A stretch of 64,000 bases of DNA from Apricaphanius iberus (GCA_028564705.1 JAPXFQ010002159.1:62001-126000), one strand, 5' to 3'. Shown: positions 21,341 through 33,013, counted from the stretch's first letter. The notes: a model not told the origin generated them from the sequence alone. Translations and numbers: made by a program.

Positions 21341-22029
21341 GTCTACATTAGAGGGTGACAATTTTTCGGCATTCCCACGGGTCACGGGATTGCTGCAGGA
21401 TTCCCGCGGGACGGGAGTCAATTTCACTATTGGTAACGTGATCGGGACGGGACAGGAAATAATCTACAATTTTAACACAACTTGTTTTTCATATTATGGT
21501 GTGAATGTCGTTATTATCTGTTAGCATGCCTCTTCATAAATAAAGCAACTATCTGTTTAGCGTGGAGGTCTTCCATGTTTTCTGTTTACATTCCACTTCA
21601 ATTGCCTCGAACGCTTAGAAGTGGGAGCTAATACATTTGAGGTAAGAGAAGTCCTACGTCCCACTGGTTTGGATGGGCTCTCAAACGCAGCATTAATAGT
21701 TTGGTAGTCAGACGAGTCGAGTCCATTCATGACGTGGTAAGGTGGCCAAACGAGAATGCAGGATATGGTTAAAGATGGCGGATAAAGCTAAATAGATGAT
21801 CTTTGATACTGTACTAGGCTATGGTTTAAAGGGGCGCGGGAGCTGGGAGCGAGCGCCATAGGAGGTAAATTACTAATCTAAGGGATTCGGGAGTCTTTCT
21901 CTCGGGATTTTTTCAGGACATTTTTTTTGGGGGGGGCAGGCTGTCACGTGATCGGGATGTGACGGGAGTATTTTTTTGGGATTGGGACGGGAGCGACAAT
22001 TTATTCCCGTGTCACCCTCTAGTCTACAT
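21341..22029. mobile_element. Second non-autonomous hAT element with perfect TSD
   Basis: Element 21349-22021 (673 bp) begins TAGAGGGTGACAATTT and ends with the inverted TGTCACCCTCTA. Both sides carry GTCTACAT (21341-21348 and 22022-22029), an exact 8-bp duplication. Near both ends are GGGACGGGA-type repeats. It has no coding frame and belongs to a family different from the element 172 bp to its left. Confidence 0.9.
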
Positions 22030-22738
22030 GTCTACAGGGGTCCCATCACCTAATGTGCAGATAAATTCAAAATAAATATATACTCATAAGAACTATGAAA
22101 ATGTGTACATGGTTACAGTTGATTTAGAGTAGCATACTTCAACATCTTTGAACCCAAGTAAAAGTAAAAATTAGCTGTTCAAAAAAATTGTCAAGTAAAA
22201 AGGTATTTGGTAAAAAGTTACTTGAGTATGTAGTAATAACCAATCTTTTATTTTCTAAAGTATGTCATCTGACATACCAAAATATAACATTGTTGCCAAC
22301 TTTTGTTATTTCAAAGTCTAAAATTATAAAAATATACAAATAAATAACTTTATATGAGACAGAAAATTGTATCAGAAAAATAAAACGTGTGAAAAGACAG
22401 TAATAATAATCTATAAGTGTGTCTTTTTGTCTGGATGTATTTTTAGTTAAAATATTTTTTGTTTTTTATTTCGGGAATTTACTAACTGTGGATTGAGCAT
22501 CCAGAAATTGTACTCAAGTAAGATTAGTGATACTTCATAATATTACACAATTAAAAAAGAAAAAAACACAAGAAATGGAGAGTGCAACTTGGCAAGGTGT
22601 CGGTGCCTGTTTTCAATGCTCTGGGGAACAGCTTTTCTCCCCGGTCTGCCCACCGTCTGAATTAATCATGGCTTCCAGTTGAAATCTGGTAAATATAACA
22701 AACTACTATAGCTGTAAATGATTAAATTTATCTAACTA
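22030..22738. other. AT-rich region, possible MITE remains
   Basis: No gene. AAGTAAAAGTAAAAATTAGC at about 22155 and TTGTACTCAAGTAAG at about 22509 look like opposite ends of a fish MITE family with GTACTTGAGTAA-type termini, but no clear duplication is present. Low-complexity A+T covers the middle. Confidence 0.35.
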
Positions 22739-23191
22739 CTACCAAACTCTGCTTGTTCCCACAGTTTTATTCTCCATACATGACAACACAGTACAAATTA
22801 GCCTACCTTTTTCACTGTTAAGGCTGGTAGCTGGTCTAGCCTGGTCTAGACACTCTGGACTTTCAGCATCCTCTTCAGCTGTTTCAATTGAGCTATCGAT
22901 TAGCTCTATTGGCTGACAGCAGGGCGTTGCCGAAAATACAGTCAAGCTCATCATAGAACGGGCAGGTGACTTGACTACATCCGCTTCGTTTAAGTCTTTA
23001 GCTCTTCACTGTAGCCACGAATGGCTGAGCCCTCGTTCAGCCATTTCCTTGGCATTACTATCGAATACACCCGGGTTACGGTAACATCCTTTGAGTTTGG
23101 CTTGAACACAACTGTCCCCCCCTATGCCTATCAAGTCCACAACCTCACTTTGTAACCATTGACTTGCTCCGTCTCCAGTTTCCGTCGCCAT
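22739..23191 (-). pseudogene. Transposon-derived Myb/SANT-like DNA-binding protein, broken
   Basis: On the minus strand, an ATG at 23191 opens MATETGDGASQWLQSEVV, then IGIGGD, VQAKLKGCYRNPGVF and AKEMAERG, the first helices of a trihelix (Myb/SANT-like) DNA-binding domain as in the second gene of PIF/Harbinger elements. The frame stops after SWLQ at about 23006, where the rest of the domain should follow. A second frame (22739-22954) holds a tail with DSSIETAEEDAESP, which suggests an internal deletion. The AGGCTACGTTCACACTGCAGG terminus at about 23463-23483, on the same strand, is the element end upstream of this gene. The same terminus starts the HARBI1-like fragment at 11654. Confidence 0.55.
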
Positions 23192-23611
23192 GTTTGTTGT
23201 TTATGCCTTTCCAGCAACGCAGATTATTAACGTTGGTTTCCTGTTGGTAACATATGAGATGGATTTAATGTGATATGACACTAAAGAAAGAAGTCCCTTT
23301 AAAAAAAACAACTGATATGGATCGGATTTAGTACCACATATGCAATTGATCTGGGTCACATTCGAAAAAAAACAACTGTTTTGTGCCATTCAGACTGTCA
23401 GAACGTGATCGGATATGAGTAGCATAGGGGCAAAACTGTCGGATTTGAAACGCATTTGCCTGCAGTGTGAACGTAGCCTCAGATCACTCAGCTGTTTACT
23501 GAAGTCTGAACTTAGACATTGAAAATAAAAACACACTCTAGCGACTCAAAACAAACAACTTTAATAATATAACAAGCAGGAAATGCATGTTATATGAATA
23601 TAAATATTTAA

Positions 23612-23990
23612 AGGCCTGCACAGTTGGACAGTTGGTGTTGTTTGCTGCCTTGCAGCAAGAAAGTCCTGGGTTCAAATCTCGTCCTGGGGTCTTTCTGTGT
23701 GGAGTTTGCATGTTCTCTGTGTGTGGGGTACCTCCAAGCACTCAGGCTTCCTCCCGCAGTCCAAATCATGACTTCTGGGTTAATTTGTGTCTCTAAATTG
23801 TCTTTAACCTGTGTGTGCATGATTGTTCTGTCCTGTGTGTCTCCATGTTGGCTTGCAATTAACTGCCGACCTGTCCAAGTCGGGCAAGAGACAGTACCCT
23901 GTCCACTGGATGACCACTGGAGATGGGCACCAGCCCCATTATCACTCTTCAGGGATAAGTGGAACAGACAATGGATGGATGAATTATGGA
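23612..23990 (+). mobile_element. tRNA-headed SINE, copy 1
   Basis: The head has CTGCCTTGCAGCAAGAAAGT and GGTTCAAATCTC, a good match to the Pol III B box; the A box position is mutated. The body has the fish-typical TGTGTGGAGTTTGCATG and CCGACCTGTCCA blocks, and the tail is ATGGATGGATG at about 23972. It matches the minus-strand copy at 48762-49147. Ends where L1-like coding text begins. Confidence 0.6.
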
Positions 23991-24175
23991 GAGTTCTTGC
24001 CAAGTGCATTGTGGGATGCTGCAAAATCAGTAATTAGGGGAAAGCTGATTGCATATACATCACAAAGGAAAAAGAAGAGTATCAATAAGCAGGTTGATTT
24101 AGAAGAAAGAGAGCTGGCTAAAGGTAATGACCCACACATTATAAAGCAAATAAAAACTGTTAGAAATGACATAAA
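23990..24175 (+). pseudogene. L1-like ORF2 fragment (linker region)
   Basis: Reads SALWDAAKSVIRGKLIAYTS, then KKKSINKQVDLEERELAKG and IKTVRNDIN before a stop. This is the LWD..K...RGK segment between the endonuclease and reverse transcriptase of L1/Tx1-type LINEs. It directly follows the SINE tail and is too short to be a functional protein. A second L1-like piece, the start of the reverse transcriptase, lies at 27620-27830 in the same direction. Confidence 0.55.
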
Positions 24176-25590
24176 TTAAATATCTGATGCACCGTAAAAG
24201 TTTTGAACTGAAAAAGGAACGCTATTGACAGTTTTTGGTTTAGAATTAATATTTTTATTAAAGTGTACAAAAATAGCAAAAATAATTACCAGACATTTAG
24301 ATAGGAGTATTAGGGACTCATTTACAGAGTTTATCAGCAGTAGAAAGTTGATTTGGGAGTGAGTTGCATGTTAAGTACACATTTAGTTTGTTGGGTCCCA
24401 CACACAACCATCGGGTGGCGCTAGCCTGCTCTCTTCCACTGGGAAAACTGTCAGCAGAAGCTACAAATAGAGGCTCTCGGCCAGCTGTTTTCCTTAGCCA
24501 ATCAGCTTCCCGGCCGGGGTTGCCTTGGGCAAGGTCCTCACTTCATTCACTCAGAGCTTTGGCGGAGCTCTGGTTGGGAAGACCCACATCACAGAAACTT
24601 CCTTTGCGGGCGAAGGAGAAACATCTGAGTTCGAGGAGGAATTCATTCAAGCAATACCGACGGATGACCGATCAGGTGATTAAAAAACATTGATAAACAA
24701 ACCCTGTTGTTCTGCTTGAACTCTGCAGACCGTTCCTGAATTTGCTTGTGGCCGCAAGAGAAACAGGGGCCTGAACTGCATGCCTGAACCGGCTGGAGGC
24801 CGCGTTCCTTCATGCCAGAGCCGATAAGAATTGCCATGCTGGGAAGCTGCCAAAGGTAACAGTTTCCCGTGAAAGAAGTTGAAGCTGATTGCCGCCTAGT
24901 CAAGTCGGAAGACGGGCCACTGGCATCTCCAGCTACCAGCCGCCACGTAGCTGAGCTCAGAGAAGAGGGAAACTATGCTGAGGTCAGATGTTCTCGGCGC
25001 TACCAGCCAGTTAATTAGCTTGGCAACCCCGTTGTTAGCCTGCCGGTTAACACCCATAGAGCTTCCCACTCGACCACGCAGAAAACTGGAAAACTTTAAT
25101 CGTTCTATAAGGTCATTTTGGGCAAAGGCAAATTAGTTTAGGATCACTAATTTTAAAGGTGTGTCACTTACTGTTGTTAACTTGTATAAGTTTTCCTGTG
25201 CTTTTTGGGTAACACAGGCCCCTTTAATCAGTGTTTTAAAAGACTTTTCCAGACAAAGGGTCGTTTCACATCCTGTTATTTGAGCTACTCAATCACACAG
25301 GAGTTTCCCCCTTTTTGTCAAATTATTAAAAAAATGTATTTTGAGCAGCTCCAAGCGCCCTTGTGTGCTACAGGGAACTAAGCTAAGATTAGCCACATGT
25401 TGGCCCAGGCCAGCACTCAATGAATACAGAATCAGAGGTGTTCAAATAAAGATCTGTTCAGAGAAGATTAAGAACAGAAACTAAACTGCATTAGCCGTGT
25501 TTGAGACCCCTCTTCAGCTACCGGTCTCTCACCTTTTGAAGTCGCCCTCAGCTTTCAACCTCCACTTCTCCAGCATCTTTTCCATACCCA
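24176..25590. other. No gene identified; possible LTR-element leader
   Basis: The first part (24364-24690) is open for 109 codons on the plus strand but has no recognisable domain. The composition becomes GC-richer at 24700-25100. Because a chromovirus integrase remnant follows, some of this may be 5' portions of that element, but I see no gag or reverse transcriptase motifs. Confidence 0.3.
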
Positions 25591-26110
25591 ATGGTTCCCT
25601 TGATCCGTGGTCATCGCCGTTTCATCACAGGAATATGGAATCATAAGCACTCTGTTCTTCAACAAACCTCACCCCAAAATAAACTGTTAGCAGATAAGAA
25701 GAGGAAACCAGCAGCCACTTATTCCCCCAGACAACTGGTATGGCTCACATTTAAAGATTTCCCTCTCAAATCCTAGCCCAGAAAACTTTCCTCCGGTTTC
25801 TAGGTCCTTTCCCCTTCAAGAAGGTCATCAGTCCATCTGCTGTTAAGCTAAAAATCCCATGTCATCATCATGTTCATCCCGTCTTCCATGTCTCCAAATT
25901 CAAACCCGTTTCATCCAGTCCTTTGTGCCCTAGAGCCATACCCCCTCCATCCGCCCGGAACATTGATGGGCATCAGATTTACACGGTCTGCTGCATTCTG
26001 GATGTGCGCCCTCGGGGCCGTGTTCAGCAGTACTTGGTGGACTGGAAAGGCTACGGTCCAAAGAAACCCCAGTGGCTTCCAAGTTACTTAATTTTGGATG
26101 ATTGATTTAG
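25591..26110 (+). pseudogene. Chromovirus (Ty3/Gypsy) integrase C-terminus with chromodomain
   Basis: Two pieces. At 25660-25775 the plus strand reads NKLLADKKRKPAATYSPRQL and [12 protein letters not shown], the segment after the integrase core. At 25923-26105 it reads [18 protein letters not shown], then [19 protein letters not shown], the chromodomain that lets chromoviruses bind modified histones. Between them the frame is broken; the upstream polyprotein (reverse transcriptase, integrase core) is not present. Aromatic cage residues appear at the Tyr and Trp positions of YTV and VDWKGYG. The fragment is dead and probably very 5'-truncated. Confidence 0.7.
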
Positions 26111-27619
26111 CTGCCTCTACGTCCGGTCAGACACCTGGAGGCGTCCGTTAGAGTGTGGGTTACTGTTAAGATGCTGTGTCCGTGTGCTGGTGATTGTGTT
26201 TTCCTCTTACCTTCTCCACAGGGTCTTGGCAGGCAGCAGCCAGCAGTTGTTCCGCATTGTGGGCTCTTCAAGGCCCAGCTCAAAAGGGGAACAGGTTCTG
26301 CATGCTGGCACCAGATGGTTCTCGCCACTGAGCGTGATCCAAATCAAACTTCCTCCTCGTTCCTCTGGAGTACAAACCTGGACAAGAAATCTTCTCCGGG
26401 GCTCCTCCAAATCCACACAGGATAATTACCAGTCCCTGGAATCTCCAGACGTCTGAGTACCAGGCGTTTGGTCAGCCTATGCACCGATTCACCTTGTGGG
26501 TACTTAGATCCACACTCGCCTCTTGCCATTACCCTGCTCGCCTGCCTGTCCTCGTTTTCCATCTAAAGGAGAAAGTCAAGGATTAACACAAACCTCCAGC
26601 CAACCTCAGACTACAGATGCTACTTACCTCCTCCGAAGCCCTAGGAAAAGATTTTAATCAAACATTAGATGATCACCTGGATCGCAGTAACATCAGCGAA
26701 GTAACATCCCCCAGAGAACTGGGTTTGATAGATAGTTGAAGATCAAATCCCAATAACTGGGAATATACATTGTGGTGATTGCCAAATATTGCTTTTTAAA
26801 ACTGTTGTTTATTGGTGCCCCTCAGGTGTGTCAAATTGACTTATACACGCTCCTTGTCGGTCAACCGAGAGGATTCAGGACAGCAGCGCAAGGTTATTAA
26901 GCCACGTCAGTATCCTGACAAAAAAAAAAGCTTGCGACAGGTGTTAACTCACGTCATAGCACGGCCTATTCCCCCCCCCATTTCTTTTAAATCAGTGGGC
27001 AGGTTAAACCAGGGACTTTGGTTCATCTGCGTCGGCTCCAGGAGGAGCAGCTTCCTGCTTCCAAAACCTTGGATTTATCCTGACTTAATGCGAAATCGCA
27101 GATGTTGGTGCGGCTGCCGAACACAAACAGAGCTGGAAACTTCTCTGTCGGTGGCTTAAGTCCTGCATGCTGCTTCGGTTGACTGATGGGAGTTTCGGGT
27201 GGGTCGGCTGTTTTTGGGGGGTTTTGTGCGCCTCTAAGCAAGTTTCAGATAAAAATAGAGCTTGTAAATTATGATTAGTAATAAAGTAATTGATTAGAAA
27301 ATATTTGATAGTGAACGAATATTGAGTAATGCCAATTTAAGAGATTCGTTGGTAGTTTTTAAATTATTCAGGTGATATTTATGAGATTTGACATGATGCG
27401 GGGGGATTTGCATTTGTAAGTTCTTCTGCTTATAATCACAGGAATGCTATTTTCTCGGTAACCAGACATGTGCTGGTTGAAGAGTTTTCTTGGAATTATA
27501 CCTGGCAACCGAAAACATCTAACTTCAGGGTATGAAAACCAGGAAATCACCTGGTATGGATTTTTTTTCTGGCAGAATACTATAAGTAGTATGTCAATAT
27601 TCTTTGTCCATTTCTCACA
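26111..27619. other. Chromovirus 3' flank and unassigned sequence
   Basis: The first 450 bases contain ATCTAAAGGAGAAAGTCAAG near 26562, similar to the 3' untranslated end of fish Gypsy elements. No LTR pair was found. From 26790 on I cannot assign the sequence; it includes runs of C at about 26971 and several open but structureless frames. Confidence 0.35.
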
Positions 27620-27830
27620 GAGGTCCTTTAAGAAGCATTTCAATAAGTCGCTCACCCAGAAAGTCTTAACAACGCCATTATATCACTGATACCAAAAAAA
27701 GATAAAGATTCTACAGACACAGCTAATTATAGATCCATAAGCCTAATAAAGGTTGATTGCAAAATATTAACCAAGACATTACGATTAGAACAGGTTACTC
27801 GTTTCTCAAACCTGTTCACCTAATCAACTA
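27620..27830 (+). pseudogene. L1-like reverse transcriptase fragment
   Basis: The plus strand reads NAIISLIPKKDKDSTDTANY then RSISLIKVDCKILTKTLR, the conserved start of L1/Tx1 reverse transcriptases (motifs around LIPKK and NYRPISL, here with Ser for Pro). The upstream FNKSLTQ also fits. The downstream motifs are missing. It may belong to the same L1 copy as 23990-24175, interrupted by the chromovirus. Confidence 0.65.
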
Positions 27831-28250
27831 TCTGCTTTTAATTCGAAATGGATACCAAAGAGAATGAAGTATAGACTAAGATTATGTCTTCTTGGAGACA
27901 GGACCATGGTACCGGAGCTGAATAAGCATACCTTTAGAATATAAAAAAAACAGCCTAATGGCATGTGCAGCGACTGTTCTGAGATGTCGGAAAGATCATC
28001 AAATCTCCACAATGAATATGTGGAAAACCCAGATGATGGGGACAGTGGTGTGCAAGAAGATGTTGGGAAGATTAAATTGTGATCATGATAGGATAAAAGA
28101 GAAAAGGGACAGTTTTGGTGAATAGATGTGTTAAATTGCCTACCCTACTCTGTAATGACGAAAATATATTAATAACCTTGAATTACAAAAAAAGTCACTA
28201 CATTTGGCGCTAGAGGAGTCTTACATGAGAAAGCTGCTACGTTGGTAGCA
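27831..28250. other. No gene seen
   Basis: AT-rich sequence with only short open frames. Not recognised; it may be further decay of the L1 fragment. Confidence 0.3.
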
Positions 28251-28387
28251 CTGTGACTCAAACAGAGTGCTCTGTCTTAAAGGGGCATGAACACACAGCT
28301 TTTCTTTTTTTAAATACCAAATTTACCGACACGGAAAAAATTATGGCGGTCACAGTCATAAATTTCGGTATATCACCCAGCCCTACC
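28251..28387. mobile_element. hAT terminus, CAGCCCTA type
   Basis: Ends GGTATATCACCCAGCCCTA with AATTTACCGACACGG upstream. The same kind of end is at 40366 (GGTATACCGCCCAGCCCTA) and a related one at 56161. It is one end of a hAT element whose interior was not found here. Confidence 0.5.
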
Positions 28388-28950
28388 TTTAAGTATTATG
28401 TAGTGTATCTAAAATACTGGCTAATGAGATGACAGGTGATTTAACATTTATGAACTAAAGTAAAATAAAACAGTGTTACAGAAGACATATGTGCTAAGGG
28501 TAACAAATCATTACTGTTAGATGCAGCCATCAATACAACACCATCTTTAGTTAGAAGCTTCATCAAAAAAAACTGTAGTACAGAATGATGCTCCAAGAAA
28601 GATCCGTCCTGCCCGCCGCTATTTAAAAGCTACAGTCAGACTAAAATCAGTATCAGCTTCTAGACGGCAGCTTGCGCTGTAGAGGAAGTCACATAAGAGA
28701 ATCTGAAAATTTTCACCAATGTATGAATGCCCCTGGATGCCCTAGACAAAAGCTAAAAGCAGACATCACTCTACTGTTGATGCTAATGTTAGCAGCTAAT
28801 TAGTCTACAGAGGCACAGTCCTGTGTACAATGGGCTTCCTTTAAATGCTTAAGCAACACCATTGTACTGCCAAGGAAAGCAGCTTCTATCTTGTGAATTC
28901 TGCATTACACATGCTTCTTTTTACATTTAATATAACACTCCAGAACTTTT
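28388..28950. other. Unassigned, no gene
   Basis: No coding signal. Phrases such as TGATGCTAATGTTAGCAGCTAATTAG resemble hAT-element interiors in this window (62450-62475), which is not enough to define an element. Confidence 0.25.
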
Positions 28951-29012
28951 TCAATTCAATTCACTTTTATTTATATAGTGCCAATTTACAACAAATGTAA
29001 TTTCAAGGCACT
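28951..29012 (-). mobile_element. LINE 3' tail on the minus strand
   Basis: TTCAATTCAATTCACTTTTATTTATATAGTG-type text (read inverted: GCACTATATAAATAAAAGTG, then AATTGAATTG) followed by AAAGTGCCTTG in inverse. It is an L2-type tail, about 60 bases, in the opposite direction to the neighbouring copy at 29322. Confidence 0.65.
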
Positions 29013-29321
29013 TTACAACAAAAGTAATTTCAATACAATTATACAAAAATTCAAATTTGTTAAATTTACTATGTGAGGAATCCCAGCAGATTGCATTGAG
29101 TCAACTTTAGAGCTATGTTGTCAGCTTACCATGATACTGCTATTTGGGCTTTTCCTGGTGACGCCATGGCTGACCCCGAATGCCAAAACAGCACATGTGC
29201 ATCAGGGGTAGAAAGGGAGACTGAGCAGAGAATGGTACAGCAACCATTTTAAAAGAAAACTTAAAAAATAAACAATATCAATAACTGTATTTGTTGAAAA
29301 ATTTGACAAGCGACAATTTTA
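29013..29321. other. Short unassigned gap
   Basis: No gene. AT-rich spacer between a minus-strand and a plus-strand L2 tail. Confidence 0.3.
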
Positions 29322-29693
29322 CTTGACGGCCCTGACTAAGATGGCATTCCAGTGGAGGAACATTCTCCACGTCCTGCTACCAGCTTCTGCATCAGTTCTG
29401 TTGCTCTTTCTGTGTCTCTGCTGCCTTCTCCAAACCCCAGACGGTCTTGGCAGATGACCGCTTATGCTGAGCCTGATTCTGTTGGAGGTTTCTTCTCTTT
29501 AAAAGGGAGTTTGTACTCTCCACTGTTGCTTTATGCTTGCTCAGTGTGAGGGATTGCTGAGAAGTCACAACGCAATCTTCTGTGGTTCTCTAATTCCTAA
29601 ATTAAACCTTGTGTTGTAATAACTCTTCTTGTAAAGTGCCTTGAGATGACATCTGTTGTGAAACGGCGTGAAATAAATAAACTGAATTGAATT
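29322..29693 (+). mobile_element. L2 LINE 3' end, 5'-truncated
   Basis: Closely matches 7489-7858 from CTTGACGRCCCTGACTAAG to the terminal ATAAATAAACTGAATTGAAT. Compared with the large copy it lacks some bases and has a few extra near 29490. It holds the part of the 3' UTR downstream of the 28S insertion in that copy, so it cannot tell whether other members carry the rRNA piece. Confidence 0.85.
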
Positions 29694-29994
29694 ATGTTGT
29701 GACAAATTGACAAATCATGGCAGAATCTATTTGATGCTTACTAGTTTTCCTGTTGTCATGTAGGAAACCATGGCATTAGCTTTTATTTCTTTTTCCCCGA
29801 TGTGTTTACAACATTTGAGTAAATTATGTTTTGACACAAAACAACTCACTATCATCCATTATCGTATCCATCACAGCAGTGTCTGTGGAGGGCCTCTTTA
29901 ATTCCCATTGCTCTCCCGTCTGCTACCGTAAATGCCATTTACCCACATCCAAATTTACGTCTTAACCCTTAACCATTGTGTTCCTTGATAGTAC

Positions 29995-30250
29995 AATAAC
30001 AAGACTTCAGCTTTCGTCGTGCTTCTCGTGATTGCTTTGGTGTGCTGGTAGCCATGGGAAGCCATCAGCTCTCATTAAATTTTATCTTCAGTCGACAAGC
30101 TCAGAAACACTGCACTGCATCGGACTATGGCACAGGTTTTCGTGTTGTCTTCTTTCTTCAGCAAAAACTGCACACATCCAGTCACTGTAGTGAGTTTTAA
30201 AGATGGTTTTCCAATTGTTTTTAAAAGAGTCAGTCATGTTACGCAACCAG
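29995..30250 (-). mobile_element. Harbinger-related fragment, copy C
   Basis: CTGGTAGCCATGGGAAGCCA, read inverted, resembles the SHGYQ block of the Myb-like protein at 45237-45460. The right half is the uninterrupted version of the sequence that in copy B (12740-13030) is split by an L2 tail. No reading frame survives. Confidence 0.45.
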
Positions 30251-31077
30251 TGACTCCACTTGGGATAGGTATCGTTAACGACTTATAGATACTACACCTC
30301 TTAATGATACTCCTTATCGATCTGGTACTTTATCACTATCTTTATTGTAGTTTTTTTTTTTTTTTTTGAAAGACATAAAAATAGAAAAAACAAATAATGA
30401 ACTATAATAGTTTCAGGGGTGATAGTAAAACAAATCCTGAGCCTGAACTTTTCTTTTTTCCCCTGGGAGGCCCCTAAGCCAAGATATATCCCCTAATCAA
30501 CATAATGTTAAGCGAGATCCAGGAGTGAGAACATTTTGATAAATAACCCATTGCATTAAAGATTCTGATGACTTTTGTGGATATAAATGGACATTATTCA
30601 GACATAAGATGAACAAACCCAATACAAGCCTATATTACAGAAGCATATATGTGTAGAGTAGCAGAGGTCTTGGGACGCTGGGCCTGGTAGGCCTGTTCAG
30701 GAGTACATCCCTGCTTTTATCTAGTCACTTACCTGCACAGGTATTGCTTGTATGGCATACTGAGACTACGGATAGTACAGTCATACCAAGACAGGTCAGT
30801 AGGTGGCAATATTACTAAAAAGTAGGTATTAATTATTAGCCTAACCATTGACTGAAGGGTATGAACAAGGAGACATTAATTTTTCTGAAAAATGTGCACC
30901 ATATTTTAAATTATCACGTATTTGTAATTTAGAGAAACTTAATTTTTAAAAAACGTGAGGTTTGCGTATTTTAAAATCCTCTGCGTTATATTGTTTTCGC
31001 GTTCTGATACAGAAGTCCCAAACCACAATCAGCACCTGATTATTCACGCTGTAGCAGCAGCACTAAATCCTATCCTT

Positions 31078-32128
31078 TTTTTTTGTTGCTTTTTTTAATC
31101 CCAAAACATTTATTTATTTATTTTAATTTTTTGGGAACAAAAGCAGAATGTCACAGTTAAGTTAACCCACCCACAGTTACAGGTGTTGGCGGCTTTAAGC
31201 GTCTTTGACAATTAATAATTGTTTATCACATTAAACTGACTTTTCCTTTTATCTACAAATGTATCTTTGGAGGATGAGCAAGGATGAGCGTGTCTGCAGC
31301 GCTTTGACAGACAGTCTCACAGAGAGGAGGGAGAGTGATTAGGCGCAGCAGGAGAGGCTTGTGCCGAATTAAAGCTGATTCTGATGAGCTGCGCCACAGA
31401 AGTTTAATAAGAATCAGGCTCCACCTGGCCATCGGCCCAGTCATGGAGCAGGCCACTATGGCAGGCAGGCCACCGGGAAAAGTCCCGACTTTCCCGATTG
31501 TCAGTCCGGGCCTACAGGGCCGCAGTAACAGAATGTTTTCTGTACTTTACCGGTTCTTTAAACGAGAGCGCATCTGACCACACTGACACAGGTGGCGGAT
31601 AAATATTCTTCGTGTGCCCGCATCTCAAAGGGCATTTGTGAGTGCATCAATGAAAGGAGTGCAGCGCATCTCCTCTTTGCGTCGCACTCCGACATACCGC
31701 AGAGAGAAGATTAACACAGCGCAACCCGGCGCCCCTGAATGCTGCAGCCCGTCCGGGCAGAAAGTGCTCAAGTCGGGGAGAAATTTTAGCAGCGCCTCAC
31801 ACCAGGGCTGATTTCCGAAAAAAGCGCAACCCACCGGTGTACTTTTTTTTCGCTCCTCACTGCTCCTTGATGCGCGCATTGTGGAGAGGAGGACGTGTCT
31901 CTATGCCAACCAGCTGCTGGAGCGGGGAACAGCGAGCTGGTGGTTGCCGCACTCCCAGAGACAGGTCTGTGTCTGGGAGTGCGGCGCAGTTTGGTAACGT
32001 CGGGCATTACCAGCACAAAATGGCAGTACCGAAGTCCTGCGGTACAGGAGGACAGATTGTCCCGTGTAGGGCGTACCGAACGGTTCGGTACTTTACCCTG
32101 TCCCGTTGCATCCCTAGTAAGCGGTAAT
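31078..32128. mobile_element. Insert within the long repeat
   Basis: Absent from the copy at 41 kb. The right end reads inverted CTAGGGATGCAACGGGACAG, a plausible element end; the left end is a T-rich run. The interior is GC-richer and includes two short frames without domains (31335-31577 and 31614-31811) and a 40-bp near-perfect hairpin (31946-31985). Confidence 0.45.
31946..31985. repeat. 40-bp hairpin, 19-bp stem
   Basis: GCCGCACTCCCAGAGACAG is followed, after two bases, by its inverted copy with one mismatch. The 40 bases could form a tight cruciform or RNA hairpin. No T-run follows, so it does not look like a transcription terminator. Confidence 0.7.
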
Positions 32129-33013
32129 ATTAGGTTTTTCATCAGAGACCAGACACCACTGAATTACTAAAGTTGTCACAGGAATATTTAACATATTTCC
32201 ATAAATACATGAAAAGGCTATAAGGACAATGATCAATGAGGACTTACCCAGCTTTGCAGTCACGTTGAGGATTATGCATTTCTCCTTTGCAGTTCCTCAC
32301 AGCAGATACGAATCACGCTGTATCTCAAGCTTTTAGCTCAAACACGGCTTTCTGTTTCGCAGAGATCGGCCCCAACTCTGCTTTAATCAACATAATCGTT
32401 GGCCTCCAGTCTTTTGAAAGCCGTAAACTTTTTGTGTGTAAAAGGTCGGCTTTAGGAATAGTGATAGATGTCCCCGGCGGATTTGTGGCCATGAATCAAA
32501 CTAACGTATTTCAAATATATAAAAGGCGCTTTAAATAACTTCTGTTTCGCCGTCAATTGCGATTTTAAGTTTCTCTCTAAAGTTCTCACAGTTTTCAAAT
32601 GTTAAAGTGGTTATATATCGGAGATTTGGCCTGCTGGAAGTGTTTGTTGCGTTTCTGTAGCCGCCGTAAATTTTGTTTACTTTCTGCGACCCAACCACTC
32701 GCGCATGCGCACAAAGATGTCAACAAAGATCCTCCTAACAGTAGCACGTGGAGTGACTGCTACATCTATTTGATTGATTGAAAACCCAAGACCAGCCCCT
32801 GCCTTATAATCTATGCCTATAATCGATAGGCTTAAGTAGGCCTACAGTGGTGTGGTTTAGAGTGAAACCGCCTCTCAGATCTTGGGAATTTTCAGAACAC
32901 GCAAACCTGATTTTTTTTTCTCTCAAACACTTCAGTACCCGATTTCCGGTAAAAGATTAATACGACCTTAATTTTACCATTAAAAGAGGAGCGTCACTAT
33001 CAGCCCCGGGGCT

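Larger units (their letters stand above)
30414..33013. repeat. Long repeat, copy 1, with internal insert
   Basis: Starts CAGGGGTGATAGTAAAAC and may end ACTATCAGCCCC, an imperfect inverted terminus. Its left part (30414-31076) and a short block (32129-32235) match 41196-42010 and 42748-42800 in the same order and direction: GAGCCTGAACTTTT, CCATTGCATTAAA, GATGAACAAACCCAATACAA, GGGCCTGGTAGG, ACGTATTTGT, GAGGTTTGCGTATTTTAAAA, ATCAGCACCTGATTAT. In this copy about 1.05 kb (31078-32128) is inserted between those parts. No transposase is visible, and no clear TSD was found. Confidence 0.6.
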
